A stretch of DNA of 64,000 nt from Rhodoblastus acidophilus (GCF_025961575.1 NZ_JAOQNX010000002.1:124001-188000), one strand, 5' to 3'; positions 16,170 to 25,373 are shown, counted from the first letter of the stretch. Numbers and translations are program-made. Notes: generated from the letters alone by a model not told the origin.

Positions 16170-17243
16170 ATGAAGCCCGCGCGTCCCGCTCTGTTCTGGA
16201 TTGTCGCGATCGCCGCGATCGCCTGCACGGTCGCGCTGCTGCGCGAGGCGCTTCTGCCGTTCCTCGCCGGCCTGATCCTCGCCTATCTGGTTCTGCCCCT
16301 GGTGGCGCGGCTCGAGCGCATCGGCGTGCCGCGCGCGGTGTCGTCGCTCGCGCTGATCCTGCTGTTCGGCGCCGCCATCGTCTCCGTGCTCGTGTTGGCC
16401 ACGCCCATTCTGCTGAGCGAACTGACTTATTTTTTGGAAAAGCTTCCCGGCTATTTCGAATCGCTCAGGACCATCGCGACCCGGGGCGATCACGCTTGGC
16501 TGAACAAGATTCTCGGTGACGGGTTCGCCAACGCCCAGCGCTCCGTGAACCAGATCATGCAACTCGCCGGCGAGTCGTTCGGCGAGTTCCTGACCTCGCT
16601 CTGGTCGGGCGGCCGGGCGTTCTTTGCATTGTTTTCGCTGGCGATCGTCAGCCCCGTGATCGCCTTTTATCTCGTGCGCGACTGGCGCAAGATCATCCAT
16701 GTGATCAAGAAATGGGTGCCGGCGCAGCACCAAAAAGTGTTTCTGACGCTCGCCGTCGATATCGACCGGACCATTAGCGGCTTCATCCAGGGGCAGGCGC
16801 TGCTGTGCCTCGCGCTGGCTCTATACTATGCCGCCGCGCTCTCCGCGATCGGGCTGAACCACGCCATTCTCATCGGGGTGTTCGCCGGCCTGATCAGTTT
16901 CGTGCCCTATCTCGGGTCGATGGCCGGGATCGTCATCGCCACCTGCGTCGCCATCGCGCAATTCTGGCCGAGCCTCACCCCGATCCTCTCGGCGCCCGCG
17001 ATCTTCATCGTCGGGCAGACCGTCGGCGATTACGTGCTGTCGCCCTACCTGATCGGGCAGCGCATCCATCTCAGCCCGGTCTGGGTTTTGTTCGCGCTGT
17101 TCGCCTTCGGCTATCTGTTCGGGTTTCTCGGGCTGCTGGTCGCCGTGCCGCTCGCCGCCGCGATCGGCGTCGTGGTGCGCTTCGCCGCCGAGCAATATTT
17201 TCGCGATACGCCGGAGGCGGCGCGGGTCAATGAAGCGCCTTGA
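16170..17243 (+). CDS. AI-2E family transporter (PerM-like)
   Basis: A 357-aa polytopic protein with the family layout. Two N-terminal hairpin helices (PFLAGLILAYLVLPLVARLE) are followed by a long periplasmic or peripheral stretch and a C-terminal group of five helices with SFVPYLGSMAG, VGDYVLSPYLIGQRIHLSPV and FGFLGLLVAVPLAAAIGVVV. Members are predicted permeases of diverse or unknown substrates; the AI-2 link applies only to E. coli TqsA. It overlaps the convergent marC gene by 17 bp at the 3' end. A second paralogue lies at 30753-31859. Confidence 0.88.
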   Translation: MKPARPALFWIVAIAAIACTVALLREALLPFLAGLILAYLVLPLVARLERIGVPRAVSSLALILLFGAAIVSVLVLATPILLSELTYFLEKLPGYFESLRTIATRGDHAWLNKILGDGFANAQRSVNQIMQLAGESFGEFLTSLWSGGRAFFALFSLAIVSPVIAFYLVRDWRKIIHVIKKWVPAQHQKVFLTLAVDIDRTISGFIQGQALLCLALALYYAAALSAIGLNHAILIGVFAGLISFVPYLGSMAGIVIATCVAIAQFWPSLTPILSAPAIFIVGQTVGDYVLSPYLIGQRIHLSPVWVLFALFAFGYLFGFLGLLVAVPLAAAIGVVVRFAAEQYFRDTPEAARVNEAP

Positions 17244-17892
17244 GGCCGTGCTGCTCCAGGGCTTCGATGACGCCGTTGAAAATCAGGCCGACGCCCATGG
17301 CGGAGACAAAGAAGCCGACGATGCGCGTGGTGGCGTCTATGCCCATCGGACCGATTTTTGCGGTGAGCTTCGAGGCATAGGCCAGCGCTATGAACGTCAC
17401 GAACATGGTCAGGACGATGGCCGCGGAGACGGCGGCGAACGCATAAAGTTCGAATCCGGCGTGTTTGACCGTCGCCGTCATGCCCAAAATGGTCGCGATC
17501 GCGCCGGGGCCGCACATCAGCGGCAGGGCGAGCGGCACGAAGGCCACATTCGACTCGGCGCTGGCGCCCTCCTGAGCTTGCGCGCCGGACGGGGCGGCGG
17601 GCGGTGAGAACAGATCGAACCCGATCTTCATCAGGATGATGCCCCCGACAATGCGCACCATGCTCAGCGGCACGTCGAACAGCCGCAGGATGAGATTGCC
17701 GAAGATCAAGAAGAAGAAGCACAAGACCAAAGCGTAAAAGCAGGCCTTCCACGCCACCGCGCGCTTGCGGGATTCGGTCTCGCCCGAAACCAGTTTCAAA
17801 TAGACCGGAAGCACCTCAAGCGGGTTGATGATCGCCAGGAGGGTGACGAACGTGCTGATGAACAGGGTGATTTCGGCCTTCACCAATGACAA
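17227..17892 (-). CDS. marC: MarC family integral membrane protein
   Basis: A 221-aa protein with six helices: LFISTFVTLLAIINPLEVLP at the N-terminus, LILRLFDVPLSMVRIVGGII, FVPLALPLMCGPGAIATILG, and RIVGFFVSAMGVGLIFNGV. MarC/SNARE-associated transporters have no firm substrate. The start is not an ATG: GGAGG is followed by TTG 17892 (5 bases), TTG 17886 and GTG 17883. I take the first, which gives a family-typical length; the frame extending to 18219 is spurious. It converges on and overlaps the AI-2E gene. Confidence 0.85.
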   Translation of the reverse strand: MSLVKAEITLFISTFVTLLAIINPLEVLPVYLKLVSGETESRKRAVAWKACFYALVLCFFFLIFGNLILRLFDVPLSMVRIVGGIILMKIGFDLFSPPAAPSGAQAQEGASAESNVAFVPLALPLMCGPGAIATILGMTATVKHAGFELYAFAAVSAAIVLTMFVTFIALAYASKLTAKIGPMGIDATTRIVGFFVSAMGVGLIFNGVIEALEQHGLKALH

Positions 17893-17923
17893 GGGCGCCT
17901 CCGTTCGCTTGCTTGCGCGGCAG

Positions 17924-17974
17924 CTTCGCAGAGGGCGGCGGGTTCCAGAAGCCTGCGGGCGCCCATTTTGAGCG
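17924..17974. repeat. Dispersed 51-bp repeat, copy B
   Basis: Ends and length match 9858-9908 (CTTCGCAGAGGGC ... GCGGGCGCCCATTTTGAGCG). It lies immediately upstream of the marC start, as copy A lies just upstream of another minus-strand gene. Confidence 0.75.
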
Positions 17975-18069
17975 GATGCGCCCGCCCGAAATGAGCAGCA
18001 TGGCGCTTCGCGAGGGCCCGGGTTTGTGCTGAGTTGGCGTCCGCCTTCGACGGGCGGACGGAGACCATC

Positions 18070-18579
18070 ATGAGCGATCTCGTTGCCATTGTTTATCCCA
18101 GCGAGGCGCAGGCCGAGGCCATGCGCAACAAGCTTTTGGAATTGCAGCAGGAATATCTGATCGAATTGAACGATGCGGTCGTGGTCGAGAAGACCGCGGA
18201 CGGCAAGGTCAAGCTGCATCAGCTGTTCAACACCACCGCCGCCGGCGCGGCTTCAGGCAGCTTTTGGGGCTTGCTGATCGGCATCCTGTTCTTCATGCCG
18301 GTGGTCGGCGTCGCCGTCGGCGCGGCGACCGGGGCGCTGAGCGGCGCGCTGAGCGATTTCGGCATCAACGACAAATTCATGAAGGAGCTCGCCGAGGGCA
18401 TGCAGCCCGGCAATGCGGCTTTGTTCGTGCTGATCAAGAAGATGACGGCCGACAAGGTTTTGGACGCGGTGAAGGGGACGGGCGGAACCGTGCTCAAAAC
18501 CTCGCTCGATCACACCAGGGAGCAGGCGCTGCGCGACGCCTTGGCCGCGACGCCGGCCTCGGAGAGCGCGCCCGCCTGA
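18070..18579 (+). CDS. DUF1269 domain membrane-associated protein
   Basis: A 169-aa protein. The N-terminal alpha/beta region begins MSDLVAIVYPSEAQAEAMRN. A Gly/Ala-rich double hydrophobic hairpin (SFWGLLIGILFFMPVVGVAV) and a C-terminal domain with FMKELAEGMQPGNAALFVLI follow, which is the characteristic DUF1269 pattern. Such proteins are often stress-linked, but no mechanism is known. ATG 18070 is preceded by GGACGGAGACC. It converges with the patatin gene, with a hairpin at about 18591-18622 between them. Confidence 0.82.
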   Translation: MSDLVAIVYPSEAQAEAMRNKLLELQQEYLIELNDAVVVEKTADGKVKLHQLFNTTAAGAASGSFWGLLIGILFFMPVVGVAVGAATGALSGALSDFGINDKFMKELAEGMQPGNAALFVLIKKMTADKVLDAVKGTGGTVLKTSLDHTREQALRDALAATPASESAPA

Positions 18580-18590
18580 GAAAGGGGACA

Positions 18591-18622
18591 GCCGCCCGAA
18601 GGCGTTTGCCGGAGGGCGGCTC
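18591..18622. terminator. Hairpin between convergent genes
   Basis: AGCCGCCC and its complement GGGCGGCT flank a 16-base loop between the DUF1269 gene and the patatin gene. No T-run, so termination is only probable. Confidence 0.4.
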
Positions 18623-19838
18623 AGTCTCGCGCGCTGGCGTCGAGGCCGGGCGGGGTGTGGCGCCAGGGAAAACCATGCGCCGCCTTGTCGAACCCATAGG
18701 CGTAGAGCGCGCGCATATAGGTCTGATCAAAATCCTCCTTGTGCGGGGCCTGAAAATCCTCGTCGATATAGGCGAGGTTGAAGCCGACATTGGCGACTTT
18801 GGTCAGCGTGTACATGCGGTAGAGGTCGCCGCGCCCGTTGTAATTGATCAGCGTGCTCACCGCCTTTTGCGCGATCGGCAGGGTGCGGCGGTCGACGTCG
18901 CTATAGGCCACGGTCAGGCGCGAATTGCGGATGATATAGGCTGTGGCGCTCCTTCTCTTATAGCCGGCCTCGCGCCGCGCCTCGCGCAGGCTGACGCCGG
19001 GCGGCAACAGAAACGACTGGCTGACCGCGCCGCCGTCGACATGAAGCTCCTGATGCGGCTGACCCTCGATCTCGACATCGAACATCACCGGCGGAAAGGC
19101 GGCGGGGATAGAGGCCGAGGCCAGCAGGATGCGGCGGATGAGGGTGAGCGCGCCGGGCGCGCCGCTTTCGGCAATGGCGCCAATGTTCCAGCGCACGGCG
19201 AGCCCGGCGTCGAGATCGGTGGTCTGGATGAACAGCAGCCGGCCTTTGCGGTATTCGGCGGCGATTTTCGCCATCAGCGCGTCGTCGACGTGGCGCGAAA
19301 TCGTTTCGTAAAGCGGCGTGGTGTCGGCGAGCGCGTCGTCGGTCAATGCGGCGGTGACGATGAAGCGCGGCGCGTAAATGCTGTCCGGCGTGGAATTGGT
19401 GTAGACGTCCTTCAGGACGGAATCGTAGTCGCGGCCGAGGAAGGCGAAGGGCGCGATCAGCGCGCCGGTGCTGACGCCGGTGACCATCTTGAATTCAGGC
19501 CGGTCGCCACGGGCGGTCCAGCCGGCGAGCAGGCCCGCGCCATAGGCGCCGTCGTCGCCGCCGCCGGACAAGGCCAGGAACGAGGCGGGCGGCAGGACCG
19601 AACCTTTCGGCAGGCCCAGATGCCGGCCCTCGCGGACCAAGGCCCTTTCCAGCTCCTGCTCCATCACCTCGGGTTGGTCGGAGAACGAGCGGGCGTCGGG
19701 AATGCCCGGGATCGCGGCGTGGGTTTTCGCCGGCAGGGCCGCGAGCTTGGGCCGGTCGCTCGGCGAACAGCCGGACAATGCGACGCCGACGGCCAAAGCC
19801 GCCAGGGACAAAATGCCTGCTGTCTGTCGTCGTCGCAT
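18621..19838 (-). CDS. Patatin-like phospholipase lipoprotein
   Basis: A 405-aa precursor. The lipoprotein signal (LSLAALAVGVALSGC, lipobox LSGC) predicts membrane anchoring. The patatin core carries the oxyanion loop GGGDDGAYGAG, the nucleophile elbow GVSTGAL (GxSxG) and the dyad motif DGG in LHVDGGAVSQSF, so the Ser-Asp catalytic dyad is intact. It is likely a phospholipase A or acyl hydrolase acting on envelope lipids. ATG 19838 gives a clean signal peptide; the frame upstream to 20003 overlaps the next gene and is rejected. The genes upstream to 20642 share its strand. Confidence 0.88.
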   Translation of the reverse strand: MRRRQTAGILSLAALAVGVALSGCSPSDRPKLAALPAKTHAAIPGIPDARSFSDQPEVMEQELERALVREGRHLGLPKGSVLPPASFLALSGGGDDGAYGAGLLAGWTARGDRPEFKMVTGVSTGALIAPFAFLGRDYDSVLKDVYTNSTPDSIYAPRFIVTAALTDDALADTTPLYETISRHVDDALMAKIAAEYRKGRLLFIQTTDLDAGLAVRWNIGAIAESGAPGALTLIRRILLASASIPAAFPPVMFDVEIEGQPHQELHVDGGAVSQSFLLPPGVSLREARREAGYKRRSATAYIIRNSRLTVAYSDVDRRTLPIAQKAVSTLINYNGRGDLYRMYTLTKVANVGFNLAYIDEDFQAPHKEDFDQTYMRALYAYGFDKAAHGFPWRHTPPGLDASARD

Positions 19839-19896
19839 TCCGTCGTTCCAATATTTGGCGGCGCCGCACGCGAAGTCTCGCGGCGCCGCGAAAATA

Positions 19897-20142
19897 TTAC
19901 CAGTTCTGATCGAGGTCCGCGCCGACCTGGACGTCGGCCGGCGCCTCGACGGCCCGGACGTAATTCTCGCCATAGCCTTCGGGAACGACATTTCCGTCAT
20001 CAAGCCAGTCGTCGCTGGTCATGAGATTGGCGGGCAGTTGAATCCTGCCGTGACGCGGCGGCGGCGTCTGAGCCCAGGCCGTCGCCAAAGCCGCAAGAAT
20101 GCAGACACCGGCTGCGCCGGCTCCAAGCAAACGCTTACGCAT
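19897..20142 (-). CDS. Small secreted hypothetical protein
   Basis: An 81-aa protein. The signal peptide (LLGAGAAGVCILAALATAWA) is followed by a mature part of about 56 residues rich in Asp/Asn: RIQLPANLMTSDDWLDDG and YGENYVRAVEAPADVQVGA. No domain is recognised. I start at ATG 20142, which has AAGGGG six bases upstream, rather than 20148. It lies between the Spy-like gene (32 bp upstream) and the patatin gene, probably in one transcript. Confidence 0.6.
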   Translation of the reverse strand: MRKRLLGAGAAGVCILAALATAWAQTPPPRHGRIQLPANLMTSDDWLDDGNVVPEGYGENYVRAVEAPADVQVGADLDQNW

Positions 20143-20174
20143 GCTCATCCCCTTTTCTCTCTGGAGCGCGCGCG

Positions 20175-20642
20175 TCACTTTTGGCCGGCTTGCGCGATGA
20201 AGCTGCGCACCAGCAGGGTGAAACGATGTTTTTGCGCGGCGTCGAGCGTATCGAACAGCGGCGCGGTGGCGTCGGCGACCTTCTGCAAGTCCTCGCCGCG
20301 GGCGATCAGGTTCTTGGCGCCGAGCTTCATCGCCTGGACGACTTCATCCTTTTCGGCAAATTCCGTCGCCCGCTCGCGGAACGCGGCGCGCCGCGCGGCG
20401 CGCGCGCTCGCCACTTCGCGCAAAACCTTCTCCAGGCTGTCCCAATGTTTTTCCTGGGCGGGGGTCAATTTCAGACCGGCCTTGAGGGCGGCGATCCGCG
20501 CGTCGGTCAAGGCCGCGCGATCCTCCTCCGTCAGTTGCGCGGCGGGCGCCGCATGTTCCGCCATTGCGGGGCCGACCACAGGAAGAGCCACGGGAAGAGC
20601 CAATATGGCGGCCAGCGCGCCCACACGAAAATGCCTGTTCAT
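20175..20642 (-). CDS. Spy/CpxP-like (LTxxQ) periplasmic protein
   Basis: A 155-aa precursor. The signal peptide (LAAILALPVALPVVGPAMA) is followed by a helical domain holding the signature LTPAQEKHWDSLEKVLRE. This is the LTxxQ motif of the Spy/CpxP family; alphaproteobacterial members are often annotated as LTXXQ motif proteins. Spy is an ATP-independent periplasmic chaperone and CpxP a stress-sensor inhibitor; the role here is unproven. GAGGGGTTCG lies upstream of ATG 20642. Confidence 0.8.
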   Translation of the reverse strand: MNRHFRVGALAAILALPVALPVVGPAMAEHAAPAAQLTEEDRAALTDARIAALKAGLKLTPAQEKHWDSLEKVLREVASARAARRAAFRERATEFAEKDEVVQAMKLGAKNLIARGEDLQKVADATAPLFDTLDAAQKHRFTLLVRSFIAQAGQK

Positions 20643-20968
20643 CGAACCCCTCTGTGTTTTTACCGATCATCGGAAACCGCAATTCGGCGTCGAAAATGCA
20701 TTCATTTGCCTTGTTCCACAAGCCTTGCGGCCGAGGCGCGCGACGCCGGGCGCGATCTTTGCGAAAAAAGCTTTGAGAGCAAACGACTAGCGCGCCGGCG
20801 GCCGGCGGCTATTTGGCCGTGTGACGAGGCGGCGGATGGACGCGGATCGGAGGGCGGCGCGACACCGGCGATTCCGCGCGGCAGCCGCCGCGCGCGCTTG
20901 CGTAGAAATTCTTATTGCCGAGCTTACCATCCTTACTTAGGACTCGGAGACATCGCAGGAATTTGGAA
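20643..20968. other. Divergent intergenic region
   Basis: 326 bp between the Spy-like gene and the BLUF gene. Short frames are present on both strands but have no support. It must hold both promoters; a TTGTTCC...  AAAAAAGC AT-rich patch near 20710-20770 is a possible site. Confidence 0.3.
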
Positions 20969-21415
20969 TTGTCCGTGCCTCCCGCGCCCGAAAACTTCGG
21001 CGAGCTCGTCCAGATCATCTACAGCAGCCGAAGCCTGCTCGGCGGCGAGGGGCTTTCCGCAGGAATCTCGGACATTTTGCGCATTTCGCGCCAAAACAAT
21101 GCGCGCGACGACATCACCGGCGCGCTGTTCTTCAACGGGCGCGCCTTCGCCCAGGTGCTGGAGGGGCCGCAGCTCGCGGTCTCCAACCTTTACGCCAGTC
21201 TGCTCAAGGACAAGCGACACACCGACGTGTGCCTGCTGCAACACGAATATATCACCAGGCGCTGTTTCGAGGGCTGGGCCATGGCCTATGTCGAGGGCGC
21301 GGGCGGCCAGGGGTTCACCATCACCCCCGGCTTTCTCCACGACGCGCTGCATCGCTCCAACGGCAGCTCCGGGCCGGTGCTGCAATTGATGAAATATGTG
21401 ATGGCGGAACGCTGA
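20969..21415 (+). CDS. BLUF-domain blue-light photosensor
   Basis: A protein of about 148 aa, almost entirely a BLUF domain. Seen: LVQIIYSSRS with the flavin-proximal Tyr, ISRQNNARDDITGALFF with the Asn, FAQVLEGP with the key Gln, and the C-terminal cap ITRRCFEGWAMAYVEG with a Trp near the flavin. BLUF proteins bind FAD and change hydrogen bonding on blue light. Stand-alone BLUF proteins act through partners, for example PapB-PapA in Rhodopseudomonas. The start is uncertain: TTG 20969 has AGGA eight bases upstream, GTG 20975 is also possible, and the frame runs up to 20915. It converges with an SDR gene without a gap. Confidence 0.9.
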   Translation: MSVPPAPENFGELVQIIYSSRSLLGGEGLSAGISDILRISRQNNARDDITGALFFNGRAFAQVLEGPQLAVSNLYASLLKDKRHTDVCLLQHEYITRRCFEGWAMAYVEGAGGQGFTITPGFLHDALHRSNGSSGPVLQLMKYVMAER

Positions 21416-22183
21416 CTACTCGCCCGCCGGCTCCATCATCGTGTTGAACTGCTTGAAAAATTCCTCGTAGCCGCCGCGCCGCTCCGCCTCGCGCAGCGGC
21501 AGGACGCGCTCGACCAAAATTTCGGGGGCGTCGGGATTGCGCGCGATGAGGTCGAGGGTTTCGGCGAGATAATCTTCGAGCGGCATGGCCCTGGGATCGC
21601 TGGCCTGGCGCGCGCCGGTGAGACCGGTTTGGACATAGGGCGGAACGATCTCGTGGACTTTGACGGAAGTTTTGCGAAGCTGCCAGCGTAAGGACTCGGT
21701 CCAGGCGTGCAGCGCCGCCTTGGTCGCGCAATAAGTGGGCGTGGTCGCCAGCGGCAGGAAGGCCAGTCCCGAGGTGACGTTGAGCACCGCGGCTTCGGGC
21801 TGGGCGGCGAGATGCGGCAGCAAAGCGAGCGTCAGCCTGATGGGCCCCAGAAAATTGGTGGCGATGGTCGCCTCGGCCTGGGCGAGACTGGCGGGGTCGC
21901 GCAGGTTTTCGCTCTGCATCATCCCGGCATTGTTGATGAGCACGTTGAGATCGGGGAATTTTTGCCGCGCCTCATCGGCCAGCCGGGCGATGGATTGGGG
22001 GTCGGCCATGTCGACGGTGAGCGTCTGCATGCCCGGATTTTTCGCGGCGACCGCCTCGAGTTTTTCCCGGTTGCGGCCTGAGATCAGGACGCGATTGCCC
22101 CTCTGCAAAAAGGCTTCGGCGAGGCCCCGGCCGATCCCCGAGCCTCCGCCGGTGATCAGAATGGCGTTTCCGGACATGTTCAT
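21416..22183 (-). CDS. SDR family oxidoreductase (DltE-like)
   Basis: A 255-aa short-chain dehydrogenase. Seen: ILITGGGSGIGRGLAEAF (TGxxxGxG nucleotide loop), VLINNAGMMQSENL (NNAG), Ser in NVTSGLAF, and catalytic YCATK (YxxxK). The C-terminal YEEFFKQFNTMMEPAGE is seen in the DltE-like subset. It probably reduces a small carbonyl using NAD(P)H; the substrate is unknown. ATG 22183 has AGGAG six bases upstream. Confidence 0.87.
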   Translation of the reverse strand: MNMSGNAILITGGGSGIGRGLAEAFLQRGNRVLISGRNREKLEAVAAKNPGMQTLTVDMADPQSIARLADEARQKFPDLNVLINNAGMMQSENLRDPASLAQAEATIATNFLGPIRLTLALLPHLAAQPEAAVLNVTSGLAFLPLATTPTYCATKAALHAWTESLRWQLRKTSVKVHEIVPPYVQTGLTGARQASDPRAMPLEDYLAETLDLIARNPDAPEILVERVLPLREAERRGGYEEFFKQFNTMMEPAGE

Positions 22184-22327
22184 GGCGCGCTCCTGTCGGG
22201 GATTTACGTCCGGAGCCCGCAAAGGTTCATCGCGGGCGCCAACACACGTTAGGTATTCGTCAAATTACCTAGACGCGGCGGCTTTCGAGACTGGCGGCGA
22301 CGATTGTGCTGGATTATGAAGGGCTCC

Positions 22328-23488
22328 ATGAGCCTTGTGACCGATTCCAGCGAACTGGCGGGCTTGTGCCGCGAATTCGCGAAATTTGACTTCGTGACTG
22401 TCGATACGGAGTTCCTGCGAGAGACGACTTTCTGGCCGAAGGTCTGCGTCATCCAGATGGCCTGCGAGAGCAAGGCGGTGGCGATCGACGCGCTGGCCGA
22501 AGGTCTGGATCTCACGCCCTTCTTCGAGCTGATGGCCGATGAGAAGGTCGTGAAGGTTTTTCACGCCGCGCGGCAGGATCTGGAAATCGTCTGGAACCTC
22601 GCAAAGCTCATTCCGGCGCCTTTGTTCGACACCCAGGTCGCCGCCATGGTCTGCGGCTATGGCGACCAGATCGCCTATGGCGAACTCGCGCAAAGCCTGT
22701 GCAAGGTGACGCTCGACAAGAGTTCGCGCTTCACCGACTGGTCGCGGCGGCCGCTGTCGGAGGCGCAGATCGATTACGCCATCGCCGACGTCACCCATTT
22801 GCGCGACATCTACAAGGCGCTGAAGGCCAAGCTGGAAAAGACCGGGCGGCTGCATTGGCTCGCCGACGAAATGGCGGCGCTGACGAATAGGGATTCCTAC
22901 GAGATGCGGCCGGACCGCGCCTGGGAGCGCTACGCCCATCGCGCGCGCAAGCCGCGCGACCTCGCTGTTTTGATGGAACTCGCCGCCTGGCGCGAGCAGG
23001 AGGCGCAGACCCGCGACGTGCCGCGCTCGCGCGTGCTCAAGGACGATATTTTGATGGAAATCGCGCTGGCCGCGCCGCGCACCGCGGAGGCGCTCGGCAA
23101 TTTGCGCGCGTTTCCGCGCGGCATGGAGCGCTCACGCTCCGGCGCGGATATTTTGGCGGCGATCGAGCGGGGGCTGGAGCGAGACCCGAAAACTTTGCCG
23201 AAGATTGAGCGCGAGCGGCGCGGCAATGGCGCGGGCGCGACGGTTGAGCTTTTGAAGGTTTTGTTGCGGCAGGTGGCCGAGGCGCAGGGCGTGGCGGCGA
23301 AGATGATCGCCACCACCGACGAACTCGAAGCGCTGGCCAATGACGACAAGGCGGATATTGGCGCGTTGCGGGGCTGGCGACGCGAGCTGTTCGGCGAAAA
23401 GGCCTTGCAGCTCAAGCATGGCAAGCTGGCGCTCACCGTTGAGAACAATCGCGTCGTGACCTTGGAATATCACGAGGGCGAAGCCTGA
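22328..23488 (+). CDS. rnd: Ribonuclease D
   Basis: A 386-aa protein. The DEDDy exonuclease domain has Asp/Glu in [15 protein letters not shown], Asp in [12 protein letters not shown] and the final Tyr/Asp in [12 protein letters not shown]-terminal HRDC-type helical region follows ([20 protein letters not shown]). RNase D trims the 3' ends of tRNA and other small RNAs. I start at ATG 22328 (AAGGG in front); TTG 22304 and ATG 22316 are alternatives. Length is normal for alphaproteobacterial Rnd. Confidence 0.93.
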   Translation: MSLVTDSSELAGLCREFAKFDFVTVDTEFLRETTFWPKVCVIQMACESKAVAIDALAEGLDLTPFFELMADEKVVKVFHAARQDLEIVWNLAKLIPAPLFDTQVAAMVCGYGDQIAYGELAQSLCKVTLDKSSRFTDWSRRPLSEAQIDYAIADVTHLRDIYKALKAKLEKTGRLHWLADEMAALTNRDSYEMRPDRAWERYAHRARKPRDLAVLMELAAWREQEAQTRDVPRSRVLKDDILMEIALAAPRTAEALGNLRAFPRGMERSRSGADILAAIERGLERDPKTLPKIERERRGNGAGATVELLKVLLRQVAEAQGVAAKMIATTDELEALANDDKADIGALRGWRRELFGEKALQLKHGKLALTVENNRVVTLEYHEGEA

Positions 23489-23514
23489 CCCGCGCGGGCG
23501 CTGGCGATTTTTGA

Positions 23515-24278
23515 TCAATCGCCTTTATTGACCACGCAAGCCCCGCGGGCGTTGAACCAAACGGCGCCGTCGGCGACCATGGCTTCGCCGTTGTGAACGA
23601 ACATTTCGTGAGGGATCGCATCGCGCAATTGCGCCGTCAGCGCGGGCGTAAAAATCCGGTCCCAGCGGGCCATGAGATCGGCCTTGGTGCGAATAACCAA
23701 CGATTTTTGGCCGTTCACCCTTAGCGGATAGGACACACCAGACGCGCGGCGCTGGCCTTGTCGCCTGCGATCACCGCCTGCAAGAATTTTTTGGCCCGAT
23801 CCTCAAAGGCGGCGTCGGGTTCGTCGGTGACGTCCGAATACCACGGGGTTCGGGCAGACCCCTCATAACTGGCGGTGAATTGAAGCGCGACCGGAAGCGT
23901 CTTGTCCCCTTTCGTCCAGACGCCTTGAAGCCCGGTGGAATTGTAGAAATTGAGATTTTGTCCCTTGGCCGAGTCATTGCTCACCAGATGAAGCGCGAAG
24001 ACGCCCCCGCCCTGCTCTTGCAGGGTGAGGTTTTCACCGTCGACGCGACCATCAAGCTGAATATCCGCAAGTTTGTTGGCGTAATAATAATGACCGCCCG
24101 CGAATTCGACGTGATCGCGCACAAGAAGGCTCATGCCGACTTTATAGGGGCCGACCTTCCCCTCCATCTGATAAGTCGTCAGCCCTTTTGGGGCTTCGGC
24201 GGCGGACGCCAACGAAAATGTCAACGAGGCGGCCGCCGCCATGACAATGAGCCACTGAGCAATCGGTCGCGACATCAT
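23515..24278 (-). pseudogene. Secreted protein gene broken by a frameshift
   Basis: Two overlapping frames together make one protein. The 5' part (ATG 24278, signal peptide IAQWLIVMAAAASLTFSLAS) ends ...AGDKASAARLVCPIR at a stop at 23721. The 3' part, in another frame, reads VSYPLRVNGQKSLVIRTKA to a stop at 23515. Around 23733 the sequence GGTGTGTCCTATCC would read through as LVSYPLRVN if two bases (a TG duplication) were absent. The C-terminal piece, with RWDRIFTPALTAQLRDA, is typical of a periplasmic protein family in this group. Either a real inactivating mutation, an assembly error at a GTGTG repeat, or, less likely, two overlapping genes. Confidence 0.65.
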
Positions 24279-24365
24279 GTTCTCCCCGCCATTCCTTCGA
24301 GGCTGACACCCGCATGTCTCGCCCGAAACGGGCCCGCCATTCGCCATCCGGACAGGACAGGCGGG

Positions 24366-25373
24366 TCACATCTCCAGGCAGATTTTTCCAAAATGCTTGT
24401 TGCTCTCCTGGTGGCGGAAGGCGGCGACGATCTCTTCTAACGGAAAAATCTTGTCGATCACCGGCTTCAGGCCGGTGGCGTCGATGGCGCGGATCATGTC
24501 CTGCTGCTGGCGGCGGCTGCCGACCAGCACCGCCTTGAGCTGCTGTTGTTTCAGCAGCGCGTTGACCAATGGGAAATCGCCGGCGAGGCCGGTCAAAATG
24601 CCGATCACCGAAATATGGCCATGCACCCGCGCAGCGATCATGCTTTGCGCCAGCGTCGCGGGGCCGCCGACCTCAATGACGTGATCGACGCCGCGGCCGT
24701 CGGTGATGTTTCGCACGGTCTCGCCCCATTCCGGCGTTGACCGATAATTGATCAGGTGGTCGGCGCCGAGCGCCGCGAGTTTTTCCAGCTTTTCATCGCT
24801 CGACGAGGTCGCGATCACCGTCGCGCCCGCCTGTTTGGCGAATTGCAGGGCGAAAATCGACACGCCGCCCGTGCCCTGCACCAAAACGGTGTCGCCGGCC
24901 TTGATGCGGCCTTCCTCGTGCAGCGCGCGCCAGGCGGTGAGGCCGGCCGTGGTGAGCGTGGCGCTTTCCGCCGCGGTCCAGCCTTTGGGCGCATGGGTAA
25001 AACCTCGGGCGGGGGCGGTGACGGTTTCGCGGGCAAAACCGTCGACGCCGTCGCCGGGCGTGGTGGCGAAGCCGACGACCTCGGGTTCGCCGTCGAGCCA
25101 GGTGGGGAAGAAGGTGCTCACGACCTGATCGCCGGGCTTGAATTCGGTGACGCCGGGGCCGACCGCCAAAACCTCGCCGGCGCCGTCGGCCATGGGAATG
25201 CGCGGCTCCGTCGGCCCCCACATGCCGCTGACCACGGCGTAATCGTGATAGTTGAGCGAGGAACCGCGCAGCCGCACCTGGATTTCGCCGCAGGTCGGCG
25301 CCGGCGCCGCGCGGGTCGTGACCGTCACCTTGTCGAAGCCGCCGCCCGGCTGCACCACGATCGCCTTATCCAT
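24366..25373 (-). CDS. MDR-family NAD(P)-dependent alcohol dehydrogenase/quinone reductase
   Basis: A 335-aa medium-chain dehydrogenase. Seen: the N-terminal GroES-like domain with SSLNYHDYAVVSG, MADGAGEVLAVGPGVTEFKP, and the Rossmann loop VLVQGTGGVSIFALQFAKQA. The structural-zinc Cys cluster of classical ADHs is absent, so it may be zinc-independent and act on quinones or enals. ATG 25373 has GGGAGGAACAC in front. The substrate is unknown. Confidence 0.85.
   Translation of the reverse strand: MDKAIVVQPGGGFDKVTVTTRAAPAPTCGEIQVRLRGSSLNYHDYAVVSGMWGPTEPRIPMADGAGEVLAVGPGVTEFKPGDQVVSTFFPTWLDGEPEVVGFATTPGDGVDGFARETVTAPARGFTHAPKGWTAAESATLTTAGLTAWRALHEEGRIKAGDTVLVQGTGGVSIFALQFAKQAGATVIATSSSDEKLEKLAALGADHLINYRSTPEWGETVRNITDGRGVDHVIEVGGPATLAQSMIAARVHGHISVIGILTGLAGDFPLVNALLKQQQLKAVLVGSRRQQQDMIRAIDATGLKPVIDKIFPLEEIVAAFRHQESNKHFGKICLEM

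Noticed and set aside
20809-21018. Possible 69-aa minus-strand protein ending in an Arg/Pro-rich tail
   Set aside because: Its start lies inside the BLUF gene, and no ribosome site or family supports it; a shorter version cannot be excluded.
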